Assembly: GCA_003220435.1 (NCBI GenBank)
Contig: QHSL01000069.1
Coordinates: 1 to 64,000 of the forward strand
Length of the DNA: 64,000 nt
Direction of reading: 5' to 3'
Origin: Candidatus Rokuibacteriota bacterium
GTDB lineage: Bacteria; Methylomirabilota; Methylomirabilia; Rokubacteriales; CSP1-6
In this document: in pieces, positions 51,704 through 59,181 of the stretch
How positions within the stretch are numbered: position 1 is the first letter of the stretch
How the letters are laid out: each line of letters starts with the position of its first letter
The notes under the pieces: model-generated
The model's input: only the letters and a program-made list of their open reading frames with translations
Databases searched by the model: none
Told to the model about the DNA's origin: nothing
Program-made: the position numbers and the translations under genes

Positions 51704-52525
51704 ATGGCGTCGCGGACGATGGACGATTTCAAGCTGGATACGTACCTGCGGCGCGCCGGCGCGCTGGATCTGTCGGCGATCGATTGGGCGGCGATCCCGC
51801 GGCATCCCCTGCCGCCGGAAGCCATCCGGACGATGCGCTACATGCAGGACATCGAAAGCCACACGATCGTCTATCTCCGGTCGCTGCTGGCGACCCGCGC
51901 GATCGACGAGCCCGACGTGGCCACGTTCCTGGCGTGCTGGGTCAACGAAGAGACCTTTCACGGCATCGCCCTCGAGCGCTTCCTGGCCGCCGCCGGCCAT
52001 CCGATCGGGCCGCGCCCGACGCCTCACGGCCACGAGAACCCCGCCCAGTGGCTGGAGGCGCGGGGCATCGCGCTGCTGTCCCGCCTGTGGGGGGACTTCT
52101 GCGCCGTGCACATGACCTGGGGCGCGATCAACGAGCTGACCACGCTCATGGGCTATCGCCGCCTGGCGGCGCTCACGTCGCATCCGGTGCTGGCGGAGAT
52201 GCTCGAGCGCATCCAGAGCGACGAGTCGCGTCACTTCTTCTTCTACTACCGCCAGGCGGAGATCCGGCTGCAGCGTCCGCTCGTTGCCCGGGTCTCCCGC
52301 TGGCTCGTGGATCGTTTCTGGGGACCGGTGGGCAGTGGCGTCCAGCCTCCGCGCGAGCTGCGCTTCATGGCCGGCTACCTGTTTTCCGATGAGGAAGGCC
52401 TTGCCGCCGCCCGAAAGGTGGACGAGACTATTCGGCGTCTGCCGGGGTTCGCCACTGTGCAGCTCCTTGAGGCTTGGCTGGATCGGTACGTCAAGGGAGG
52501 ACGCAATGGCCACAGTCGCGCCTGA
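51704..52525 (+). CDS. ferritin-like di-iron protein
   Basis: A 273-residue helical protein with a full six-ligand di-iron site in ferritin/type-2-desaturase order: E51, E83-x-x-H86 (NEETFH), E144, and E174-x-x-H177 (DESRHFFFYY). Related proteins are acyl-ACP desaturases and di-iron N-oxygenases. ATG 51704 is favoured over GTG 51701 by AGGG 7 nt upstream. The last 20 bp hold the ribosome site and start of the next gene, so the proteins are translationally coupled. Its presence with an ATP-driven dehydratase module is unusual; see findings. Confidence 0.8.
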   Translation: MASRTMDDFKLDTYLRRAGALDLSAIDWAAIPRHPLPPEAIRTMRYMQDIESHTIVYLRSLLATRAIDEPDVATFLACWVNEETFHGIALERFLAAAGHPIGPRPTPHGHENPAQWLEARGIALLSRLWGDFCAVHMTWGAINELTTLMGYRRLAALTSHPVLAEMLERIQSDESRHFFFYYRQAEIRLQRPLVARVSRWLVDRFWGPVGSGVQPPRELRFMAGYLFSDEEGLAAARKVDETIRRLPGFATVQLLEAWLDRYVKGGRNGHSRA

Positions 52526-54017
52526 CCACTACCGCGCCTACACTCCCCAGCCCTTCACCCGCGCCGAGCGCGATTCGGTGACGATCCTGTTCGGCGGGCT
52601 GCACTGGCGCATCGAGCGCATTCTGCAGGCCGTCCTGGAGAGCAGCGGGTACAAGGCGCAGATCCTGCCGGTGGCCACAAAGGACGATCTGCTCACCGGC
52701 CGCGAGGTCGCCGACATCGGGCAGTGCTGCCCGACCAGCTTCACCACCGGCAATCTCGTCAACTTCCTCAAGAAGGAAGCGAGGCAGACGAGCGCCGAGG
52801 ACGTGAGCAAGAAGTTCATCTACCTGACGGCGGGCTCCTGCGGCGCCTGCCGCTTCGGGCAGTACCACCAGAGCTACGAACTCGCGCTCCGCAACAGCGG
52901 TCTCGGCGCGTTCCGCATGTTCCTGATGGCGCAGGACAACCTCGACCAGAACATGGGCGACGGCCTCGACCTGAACCTCGGAATGACCCTGGGGTGCCTG
53001 TGGGGTATTTTCTGCACGGACCTCATCCAGGACCTCGAGTACCAGGTGCGGCCGTACGAGGTGCTGCCGGGCCAGACCGAGGCGGTCGTCAAGGAGAGTG
53101 TCGAGTACCTCTACGAGGTCTTCCGCCACCGGCCGGCGATGACGCCGAAGAAGTCGGTTCTGTGGCACCTCGCCACGCCGTACTTCGCCCGTGCGATGCG
53201 CGAGGTGCGCCGGAAGTTCTCCGAGATCGAGGTCGACCGCCTGCGTGTGAAGCCGAAGGTGAAGATCACCGGCGAGTTCTATCTCCAGACCGTCGAAGGC
53301 GACCCCAACTACAACATCCACCGCTGGCTCGAGGCCGAGGGCGCGGAGGTCTATCCCGCGGCGATCACGATCTGGATGGACTACCTGCTGCGGCTCGGCC
53401 TGCAGCGGTTCGAGGACTACAGTGGCGTCGAGAAGGGCGCGCGGTTGAAGCTCGGCCTCGGCCGGCTGGCCCAGGGCATCTATCGCCTCACCGTCAACCG
53501 CCTCCGGCGCGCGATGGGCAACCTGCCGCACGAGATCCCCAGCCAGTTCGAGCTGCGTCGGCTGGCGGCGCCGTACTTCCACCGGAACCTCGACGGCGGC
53601 GAGGGCGACATGCTGGTCGGCAAGTCGATCTGGGCCTTCCAGAAGAAGAAGGCCCACATGATCTGCGAGCTGTCGCCGTACTCCTGCATGCCGAACACGA
53701 TGTCGATCGGCGCGATGGCCGGCGTGCTCGGGAAATTCCCCGAGATCCTCTACGCGCCGCTCGAGATCAAGGGCGACGCCGAGGTCCACGCGCTGTCGCG
53801 CTGCCAGATGATCCTGACCGAGGCCAAGAAGCGTGCCCAGCGTGAGTTCGACGACGTCCTGGCCCGCACCGGCCTCACCGTGGACGAGGTGCGCGCCTAC
53901 CTGCACGCGCACCCCGAGATGCGCAAGGCCACCTACCGGATCCCGCACGACGGCGCCGCCGCCGGCACCGCCGCCAAGCTCGTCCTCCACGTCGCCTCCA
54001 GGATGGGCCGCCGGTGA
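52506..54017 (+). CDS. 2-hydroxyacyl-CoA dehydratase/double-cubane-cluster-like component (COG3581 type)
   Basis: A 503-residue protein of the HgdB/BcrC-DCCP relatives. Cys that can hold an Fe-S cluster: C74-C75 in GQCCPTSFTTG, C112/C115 in GSCGACRFGQYH, and C387/C394 in ICELSPYSCMPNT. The CRFGQY and SPYSCMPNT segments are the family signatures. In many anaerobes this is the last part of a single chain of about 1,400 residues (BadF-BadF-DUF2229-COG3581); here it is a separate, first gene. ATG 52506 with GGGAGG 5 nt upstream, inside the di-iron gene. Confidence 0.85.
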   Translation: MATVAPDHYRAYTPQPFTRAERDSVTILFGGLHWRIERILQAVLESSGYKAQILPVATKDDLLTGREVADIGQCCPTSFTTGNLVNFLKKEARQTSAEDVSKKFIYLTAGSCGACRFGQYHQSYELALRNSGLGAFRMFLMAQDNLDQNMGDGLDLNLGMTLGCLWGIFCTDLIQDLEYQVRPYEVLPGQTEAVVKESVEYLYEVFRHRPAMTPKKSVLWHLATPYFARAMREVRRKFSEIEVDRLRVKPKVKITGEFYLQTVEGDPNYNIHRWLEAEGAEVYPAAITIWMDYLLRLGLQRFEDYSGVEKGARLKLGLGRLAQGIYRLTVNRLRRAMGNLPHEIPSQFELRRLAAPYFHRNLDGGEGDMLVGKSIWAFQKKKAHMICELSPYSCMPNTMSIGAMAGVLGKFPEILYAPLEIKGDAEVHALSRCQMILTEAKKRAQREFDDVLARTGLTVDEVRAYLHAHPEMRKATYRIPHDGAAAGTAAKLVLHVASRMGRR

Positions 54018-56329
54018 GTCAGAACACTGAGCGGATGACGGAACGCTCCGAGCGCGGACTTCGCCCGCGCGATCCCAATCCTGGATCTGTCGGGGTAGAC
54101 GGACCGGCGACCCGGTGGGGGGGTCTGGGGGAGGAGCGGCGCTCGCTCCCCCCCAGCAGAATGGTCGGGGTCGACGTCGGCTCGACCACCGTCAAGGCGG
54201 CGGTGGTCGAGGAGGACGGCAAGGTCAGCTGGCAGGACTATCAGCGCCACAACACGCGCCAGGCCGAGAAGGTCGCCGAGTTCCTCGAGCGCATGGAGAC
54301 CGAAGCCGGGCTGACACCCGGCCAGGACCGCATCTTCTTCACCGGCTCCGGGGCCGGCTTCCTGGCGCCGCTGGTCGGCGCCAAGCTGATCCAGGAGGTC
54401 GTGGCCGTCGCCGCCTGCGTCGAGAAGCAGCATCCGAACGTGCGCTTCGTGTCCGAGATCGGCGGCGAGGACATGAAGACGATCTTCTTCACCGAGACCG
54501 GGACCGGAAAATCCAAGCAGGTGTACATGCAGTCGGCCTGCAGCGGCGGCACCGGCACCTTCATCGAGAAGACGGCGCGCAAGCTCCAGGTGGCGAGCGA
54601 GCGGCTCGCCGAGATGCCGTATGAGGGCATGAGCCTGCACAAGGTGTCGAGCAAGTGCGGGATCTTCGCCGAGACCGACGCCAACACGCTGGTGAAGACC
54701 GGCGTGCCGGTCGAGGAAATCATCGCCAGCCTCTTCGAGGCGGTCGTCTACCAGAACCTGGCCACGCTGACCAAGGGCAACACGCCGATGCCGGAGGTGC
54801 TACTGCTCGGCGGCCCCAACCTGTTCTTCAAAGGGTTGCAGGAGGCGTGGCGCCACCACCTCGCCAAGCTGTGGACGCAGCGCAAGATCGAGTTGCCGGC
54901 GGGTCAGACGGCCGCCGACCTCATCCTCGTCCCCACCGAAGCGCTCTACTACGCGTGTTTCGGCTGCGTCGAGATCGGCCGCGGCGAGAAGCCCGAGGTC
55001 GGCGTCTACCAGGGGCGCGACAAGATTCTCTGGTGGGTGAAGGAAGGCCAGCACGAGCAGAAGGCCAAGGACGGCGCCCGGGGCCTGATCACCGGCCAGG
55101 ACGATCTGGCGACGTTCGTCAGCGAGTACGTGCGCCCGGCCAGCGCCTGCGCCGCGCAGCGCGAGCCGTACGCGGACCCGGTGCTGATCGGGTGCGACTT
55201 CGGCAGCACGACCGCCAAAGCGGTGGTGATGTCCGAAGAGCGTGAGCTGCTGTTCTCGTGCTACGCGCTGTCCAAGGGCAACCCGATCGAGGACGCCCAG
55301 TCGCTGTTCCGCCAGGTCGGCGAGGCCGGGTTCACCAACATGGCGGGCCTCGCGCTGACCGGCTACGGCAAAGATCTATTGGTGGACGTCCTGGGCGCCG
55401 ATGTCGGCGTGGTGGAGACGGTGGCCCACGCCACCGCGGCGCTCCATTACTACTCGGACGCCGACGTGATCTGCGACGTGGGCGGCACCGACGTCAAGAT
55501 CATGATCCTCCGCCAGGGCACCGTCGCCGACTTCCGGCTCAACAGCCAGTGCTCGTCCGGCAACGGCTCCTTCTTGCAGGGGGTCGCCGAGCGCTACAAC
55601 ATCCCGCTCGAGCAGTACGCCGACCGGGCATTCGAGGCCAAGGCGATGCCGAGCCTCACGATGGGCTGCGGCGTGTTCTTGCAGTCCGACATCGTCAACC
55701 AGCAGCGCAAGGGCTGGTCGGCCGAGGAGATCATGGCCGCGCTGGCAGCGGTGCTGCCGGTCAACGTGTGGATCTACGCCGGCCAGCTCCAGAACCTCCG
55801 CGCGGTCGGCCGCAAGTTCGTGCTCCAGGGCGGCACCCATCGCAACATGGCGGTGGTCAAGGCGCAGGTCGACTTCATCCGCAGCAAGGTGCCGGACGCC
55901 GAGGTGGTGCTGCACCCCTATTCGGGCGAGGCCGGCGCGATCGGCGCCGCGCTCTGCGCCGCCGACTGGAAGAAGAACGGCGGCGCCACGCGCTTCCGCG
56001 GCTTCGAGACGATCGCGGCGCTGACCTACCAGAGCACGACCGCCGCCGAGACGGTCTGCAAGTGGTGCCCGATCAACTGCACGCGCACGTTCATCGACGT
56101 GCACCTGCCCGGCGCCAAGGGCCGGCCGTGGAGCAAGGTGCCGCTGGCCGAGGGCTGGGAGCGCGTGATCAGCGGCAACTCGTGCCCGAAGGGCCTCGTC
56201 GAGGACGTCAACGAGATGCGGGTCGTGAAGGCGAAGCTCGAGGAGGTCAAGCGTGACTACCCTAACGTTGCCGAGATGGTTCGGAAGGACGCGTTCCGCC
56301 GGGTCAGCGCCGCCGCCGTCGCGCAGTAA
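54014..56329 (+). CDS. tandem BadF/HgdC-type ATPase (acyl-CoA dehydratase activase)
   Basis: A 771-residue fusion of two ASKHA ATPase domains. Each has phosphate-1 (DVGSTTVKAA at 54-63; CDFGSTTAKAV at 394-404) and both Cys that ligate the dimer-bridging 4Fe-4S cluster in HgdC (C176/C215 and C513/C552). One chain could thus make the activator dimer by itself. A C-terminal Cys set follows (C682, C685, C689, C724). It hydrolyses ATP to push one electron into the partner cluster. The start is doubtful: GTG 54014 overlaps the upstream stop (GTGA), but conserved sequence begins at ATG 54161, after a hairpin at 54125-54156. Confidence 0.9.
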   Translation: MSQNTERMTERSERGLRPRDPNPGSVGVDGPATRWGGLGEERRSLPPSRMVGVDVGSTTVKAAVVEEDGKVSWQDYQRHNTRQAEKVAEFLERMETEAGLTPGQDRIFFTGSGAGFLAPLVGAKLIQEVVAVAACVEKQHPNVRFVSEIGGEDMKTIFFTETGTGKSKQVYMQSACSGGTGTFIEKTARKLQVASERLAEMPYEGMSLHKVSSKCGIFAETDANTLVKTGVPVEEIIASLFEAVVYQNLATLTKGNTPMPEVLLLGGPNLFFKGLQEAWRHHLAKLWTQRKIELPAGQTAADLILVPTEALYYACFGCVEIGRGEKPEVGVYQGRDKILWWVKEGQHEQKAKDGARGLITGQDDLATFVSEYVRPASACAAQREPYADPVLIGCDFGSTTAKAVVMSEERELLFSCYALSKGNPIEDAQSLFRQVGEAGFTNMAGLALTGYGKDLLVDVLGADVGVVETVAHATAALHYYSDADVICDVGGTDVKIMILRQGTVADFRLNSQCSSGNGSFLQGVAERYNIPLEQYADRAFEAKAMPSLTMGCGVFLQSDIVNQQRKGWSAEEIMAALAAVLPVNVWIYAGQLQNLRAVGRKFVLQGGTHRNMAVVKAQVDFIRSKVPDAEVVLHPYSGEAGAIGAALCAADWKKNGGATRFRGFETIAALTYQSTTAAETVCKWCPINCTRTFIDVHLPGAKGRPWSKVPLAEGWERVISGNSCPKGLVEDVNEMRVVKAKLEEVKRDYPNVAEMVRKDAFRRVSAAAVAQ
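54125..54156 (+). other. GC-rich inverted repeat near the activase start
   Basis: An imperfect hairpin: left arm CTGGGGGAGGAGC, right arm GCTCCCCCCCAG. It lies between the GTG 54014 and ATG 54161 start options. If ATG 54161 is real, the hairpin sits in a 143-bp leader and its left arm contains a GGAGGAG sequence. Possible translational control or an internal transcript end. Confidence 0.5.
56241..56247 (+). promoter_or_regulatory. consensus ribosome binding site inside the activase gene
   Basis: AGGAGGT, 5 nt before GTG 56253. It fixes the start of the DUF2229 gene 77 bp inside the upstream reading frame and shows that the overlap is meant for expression. Confidence 0.7.
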
Positions 56330-57446
56330 GCTGCGGCTCGGCATCCCGCGCGTCCTCAACCTCTGGAACACCCATCAGTTCTGGATGGGGCTCCTGGGTG
56401 CGCTCGGCTTCGACCCGCGCAACATCGTCTTCTCGTCGGACACCTCCGAGGAGCAGGGCCGCCAGTTCGGCAAGGGCCGCGGCACCGTCGACTGCTGCTA
56501 CCCGGTGAAGTGCATGTCCGGGCACTATGGCGAGCTCGTGTTCGGCCAGAAGCAGAAGCTCGACATTCTCCTCTCGCCCATGATTTATACGTTGCCTTCT
56601 TTCCTCAGCGGCCACGTCGCCAAGACCCTCACCTGCCCACGGGTCATGGCCGCCCCTGAGAACATCAAGGCGGGATTCCTCAAAGAGGGCGATGCGTTCG
56701 CCGAGAACGGCATCCGGTACTGCAGCCCGTTCGTCTCGCTGGACGAGCCACTGATCGTCCCCAAGCAGCTCTTCGAAGGCATGAAGGACGCGCTGCCCGA
56801 CCTCACGCGCGAGGAGATGGCGCGCGCGGTCGACGCCGGCTACAAGGCGCTGCACGCCTTCAACGACAAGCTGCGCAAGAAGTCACGCGAGGTCCTGGAG
56901 TGGTGCGCGCGGGAGGACAAGCCGTGCCTGATGGTGGTCGCGCGCCCCTACCACATGGACCCGGGCATCGGCCACGAGATCGAGGTCGACCTGCAGGCCT
57001 ACGGCTATCCGATCCTCTGGATGCAGTACTTCCCGATCGACGCCGACCTGATGGACTGGGCGTTCGGCGACGACGTCCGGGCCGGCCACGTCAAGAGCGC
57101 GTTCGACATCCACGACGTGTGGCAGTCGTCGTACTCGTCCAACACCAACGAGATCCTGTGGGGCGCCAAGGTGGCCGCGCGGATTCCATGGATCGCCTGC
57201 GTGCTGCGGATGTCGAGCTACGAGTGCGGGATGGACCAGCCGACCTACTCGCCGGTGCAGCAGATCGTCGAGCGCTCGGGCACGCTCTTCTTCTCGTTCC
57301 AGGACCTCGACTCCACCAAGCCGGCGGGCTCGGTGAAGATCCGCGTCGAGACCATCACGCACTATCTCGAGAAGTACGCGGCGGACATCATCAATCGCAA
57401 GAAGGCCGCGATGCCGCCAGGCTGCCCCCTGCTGCCGGCGGCATAG
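56253..57446 (+). CDS. DUF2229 family, acyl-CoA dehydratase activase-related protein
   Basis: A 397-residue protein of the DUF2229 group (activase-related, COG3580). LGIPRVLNLWNTHQFWMGLLGALGF opens the domain (in pieces); the Cys motif DCCYPVKCMSGHYGEL is the family mark, with further Cys in LTCPRVM, RYCSPF and SSYECGMDQPTYS. It completes the three-part dehydratase/reductase module. The first 25 residues precede the homologous region. Its 3' end overlaps the convergent metallopeptidase gene by 56 bp. Confidence 0.87.
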   Translation: MTTLTLPRWFGRTRSAGSAPPPSRSKLRLGIPRVLNLWNTHQFWMGLLGALGFDPRNIVFSSDTSEEQGRQFGKGRGTVDCCYPVKCMSGHYGELVFGQKQKLDILLSPMIYTLPSFLSGHVAKTLTCPRVMAAPENIKAGFLKEGDAFAENGIRYCSPFVSLDEPLIVPKQLFEGMKDALPDLTREEMARAVDAGYKALHAFNDKLRKKSREVLEWCAREDKPCLMVVARPYHMDPGIGHEIEVDLQAYGYPILWMQYFPIDADLMDWAFGDDVRAGHVKSAFDIHDVWQSSYSSNTNEILWGAKVAARIPWIACVLRMSSYECGMDQPTYSPVQQIVERSGTLFFSFQDLDSTKPAGSVKIRVETITHYLEKYAADIINRKKAAMPPGCPLLPAA

Positions 57447-58308
57447 CCCGGCTCAGGTCCTCCAGCCGCGCCCGGAACTCGTCGGTGAACTGGCGGTACG
57501 GAATCGGATAGGCCGTCGTCCAGTTCTCCCCGGGGGCGGACTCGAGCGCGAACCGCCCCATGAACTCGGCAAGCTTCGCGCTGCCGTAGCGCTCGATGAG
57601 CCAGTCCACCGCCAGGAAGGCCTGGCAGTACGTCGTGATCGCGCCGAGCTTCCGCGTCCAGTCCGTCCAGCCGGCGGTGCCCGAGAGCGTCTGGAGATCG
57701 GGGAAGAGCTTGATCGGCGTCGCCGCGCCCACGACGGCGCGGACGACGTTCTGTCGCGACTCCGCGTAGGGCCGATAGCCGAGCATGTCGCGCACCTGGA
57801 ACTTCACCCAGTCGGCGTGACCCTCGAGGATCCAGACGGCGGGTCGGAGCTTGCCTCCCTCGCCCAGCTTGCGCTGGCTCACGTGCGCCAGCTCGTGCGC
57901 GAGGAGCCCGGCCCTCCCTTGTAAATGCATCCACGCCATGTGGTCGCCGCGCAGGAAAACGCCGTTGCGCGTCGCCACCCCGGAGGCGTTGCGCCACCGG
58001 TCCCACGCCTCGTTGCTCTTCTCGCCGCCGAGCGTGACGAGCCCATCGACCAGCGTCGCCTCGTTCACGTAGACGTACGCTTTGGTCACCGCGGGAAACG
58101 GAAGATCGAGCTTGTTGTTCATCAGCCAGGCGATGGAGTTGATCAGCTCGGGATCGCCCGGGCTCGCGCCCAGCGGCGGCGGCGCCTCGCCGGTGAACTT
58201 GATGTCGTACTCCCGATAGGGGCCGGCGGCGGTCGGGGTGGCCACCGCGAACGCAAGCGCCAGCACCAGCAGGAGTGGCGCGATGCGGATGTGCCGACGA
58301 TGCCTCAT
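57391..58308 (-). CDS. exported zinc metallopeptidase (gluzincin-like), copy B
   Basis: A 305-residue secreted protein. Signal peptide to about residue 28 (hydrophobic PLLLVLALAFAVA). Zinc site HELAH at 138-142 with third ligand E162 in LEGHADWV, the peptidase-MA-like order. It is a tandem paralogue of the next gene: both share REYDIKFTG/REHEIRIDG, GVFLRGD, GQAFLAVD/CQAFLAVD, ERYGSAKL and PxxYxQF. ATG 58308 overlaps the stop of the paralogue. It may clip envelope or extracellular proteins. Confidence 0.87.
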   Translation of the reverse strand: MRHRRHIRIAPLLLVLALAFAVATPTAAGPYREYDIKFTGEAPPPLGASPGDPELINSIAWLMNNKLDLPFPAVTKAYVYVNEATLVDGLVTLGGEKSNEAWDRWRNASGVATRNGVFLRGDHMAWMHLQGRAGLLAHELAHVSQRKLGEGGKLRPAVWILEGHADWVKFQVRDMLGYRPYAESRQNVVRAVVGAATPIKLFPDLQTLSGTAGWTDWTRKLGAITTYCQAFLAVDWLIERYGSAKLAEFMGRFALESAPGENWTTAYPIPYRQFTDEFRARLEDLSRAMPPAAGGSLAASRPSCD

Positions 58309-59180
58309 TCCTGGTTTGGGGGATGGCCCTGGTCGCCCGGCGCCCCGCTCCGCAAGTGCGAGCGGAAGTCGTCGACGAATTGCGGATACGAGATGGGGAA
58401 GACGCTGTCCCAGCACTCGCGGGTGCCGGGCGCGCGCGAGAAAGCACTGAAGAATTCGACCAGCTTCGCGCTGCCGTAACGCTCGGCGAGGCGGTCCACC
58501 GCCAGGAACGCCTGACCGTACGTCGCGGAATGGTTGAGGCTCCGGGTCCACCGCGACCATTCGTTGCGGCCGTCGAGCGCAACGAGACCAGGAAGCAGGG
58601 TGGGCGGGATCGCCCCGTCGACGACGGAGCGCGCGACCTGGGCCCGCCGCACACTGTAGGCCCCGTATCCGAGCCGGTCGACCACGTTGAGGGCCACCCA
58701 TTCGGCGTGGCCCTCCACGATCCACCGCGGGACTTCGTGCACGCGAGGGCCGGCCAGCTCCTGCTGGCTCAAATGTGTCAGCTCGTGGGCGATGACCTCC
58801 ACGCGACCAGCGAGGGGCCGGCGCGCGAGATAGTCCCCTCGAAGAAAGACGCCGACCGGCGTCGCCATGCCCGCCGCCAGGGTCACGCTGCCATCCCAGG
58901 CTCGCGCGCCGAAATTGCGAAGGACGCCTTCGGAGAACGCATCCTCGTCACGGCACACGTACGCCTTGCGCCACGCCGGAAGCTTGAGATCGAGCTTGTC
59001 GCGCACCACCGCAGCGACGGCATCGACGATATCGAACACGCTCGCGTCCGGGTTCAGCGCCGACGGCGCCTTGCCGTCGATCCGGATCTCGTGCTCCCGG
59101 CAGGGTTCTGCCGCCATGCCGGGGCCGGCGAGAGCCACCAGGAGCAGGACGAGCGATGTCAGCCGCGTGCGATCCCTCAC
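58305..59180 (-). CDS. exported zinc metallopeptidase (gluzincin-like), copy A
   Basis: A 291-residue paralogue of the downstream gene. Signal peptide to about residue 24, HELTH at 132-136, E156 in VEGHAEWV. Two Cys (C27, C76) may pair in the periplasm. It is coupled to copy B by a 4-bp overlap (ATGA). It lies 1 bp upstream of the acyl-CoA ligase stop with the same orientation. Confidence 0.87.
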   Translation of the reverse strand: MRDRTRLTSLVLLLVALAGPGMAAEPCREHEIRIDGKAPSALNPDASVFDIVDAVAAVVRDKLDLKLPAWRKAYVCRDEDAFSEGVLRNFGARAWDGSVTLAAGMATPVGVFLRGDYLARRPLAGRVEVIAHELTHLSQQELAGPRVHEVPRWIVEGHAEWVALNVVDRLGYGAYSVRRAQVARSVVDGAIPPTLLPGLVALDGRNEWSRWTRSLNHSATYGQAFLAVDRLAERYGSAKLVEFFSAFSRAPGTRECWDSVFPISYPQFVDDFRSHLRSGAPGDQGHPPNQE

Positions 59181-59181
59181 G

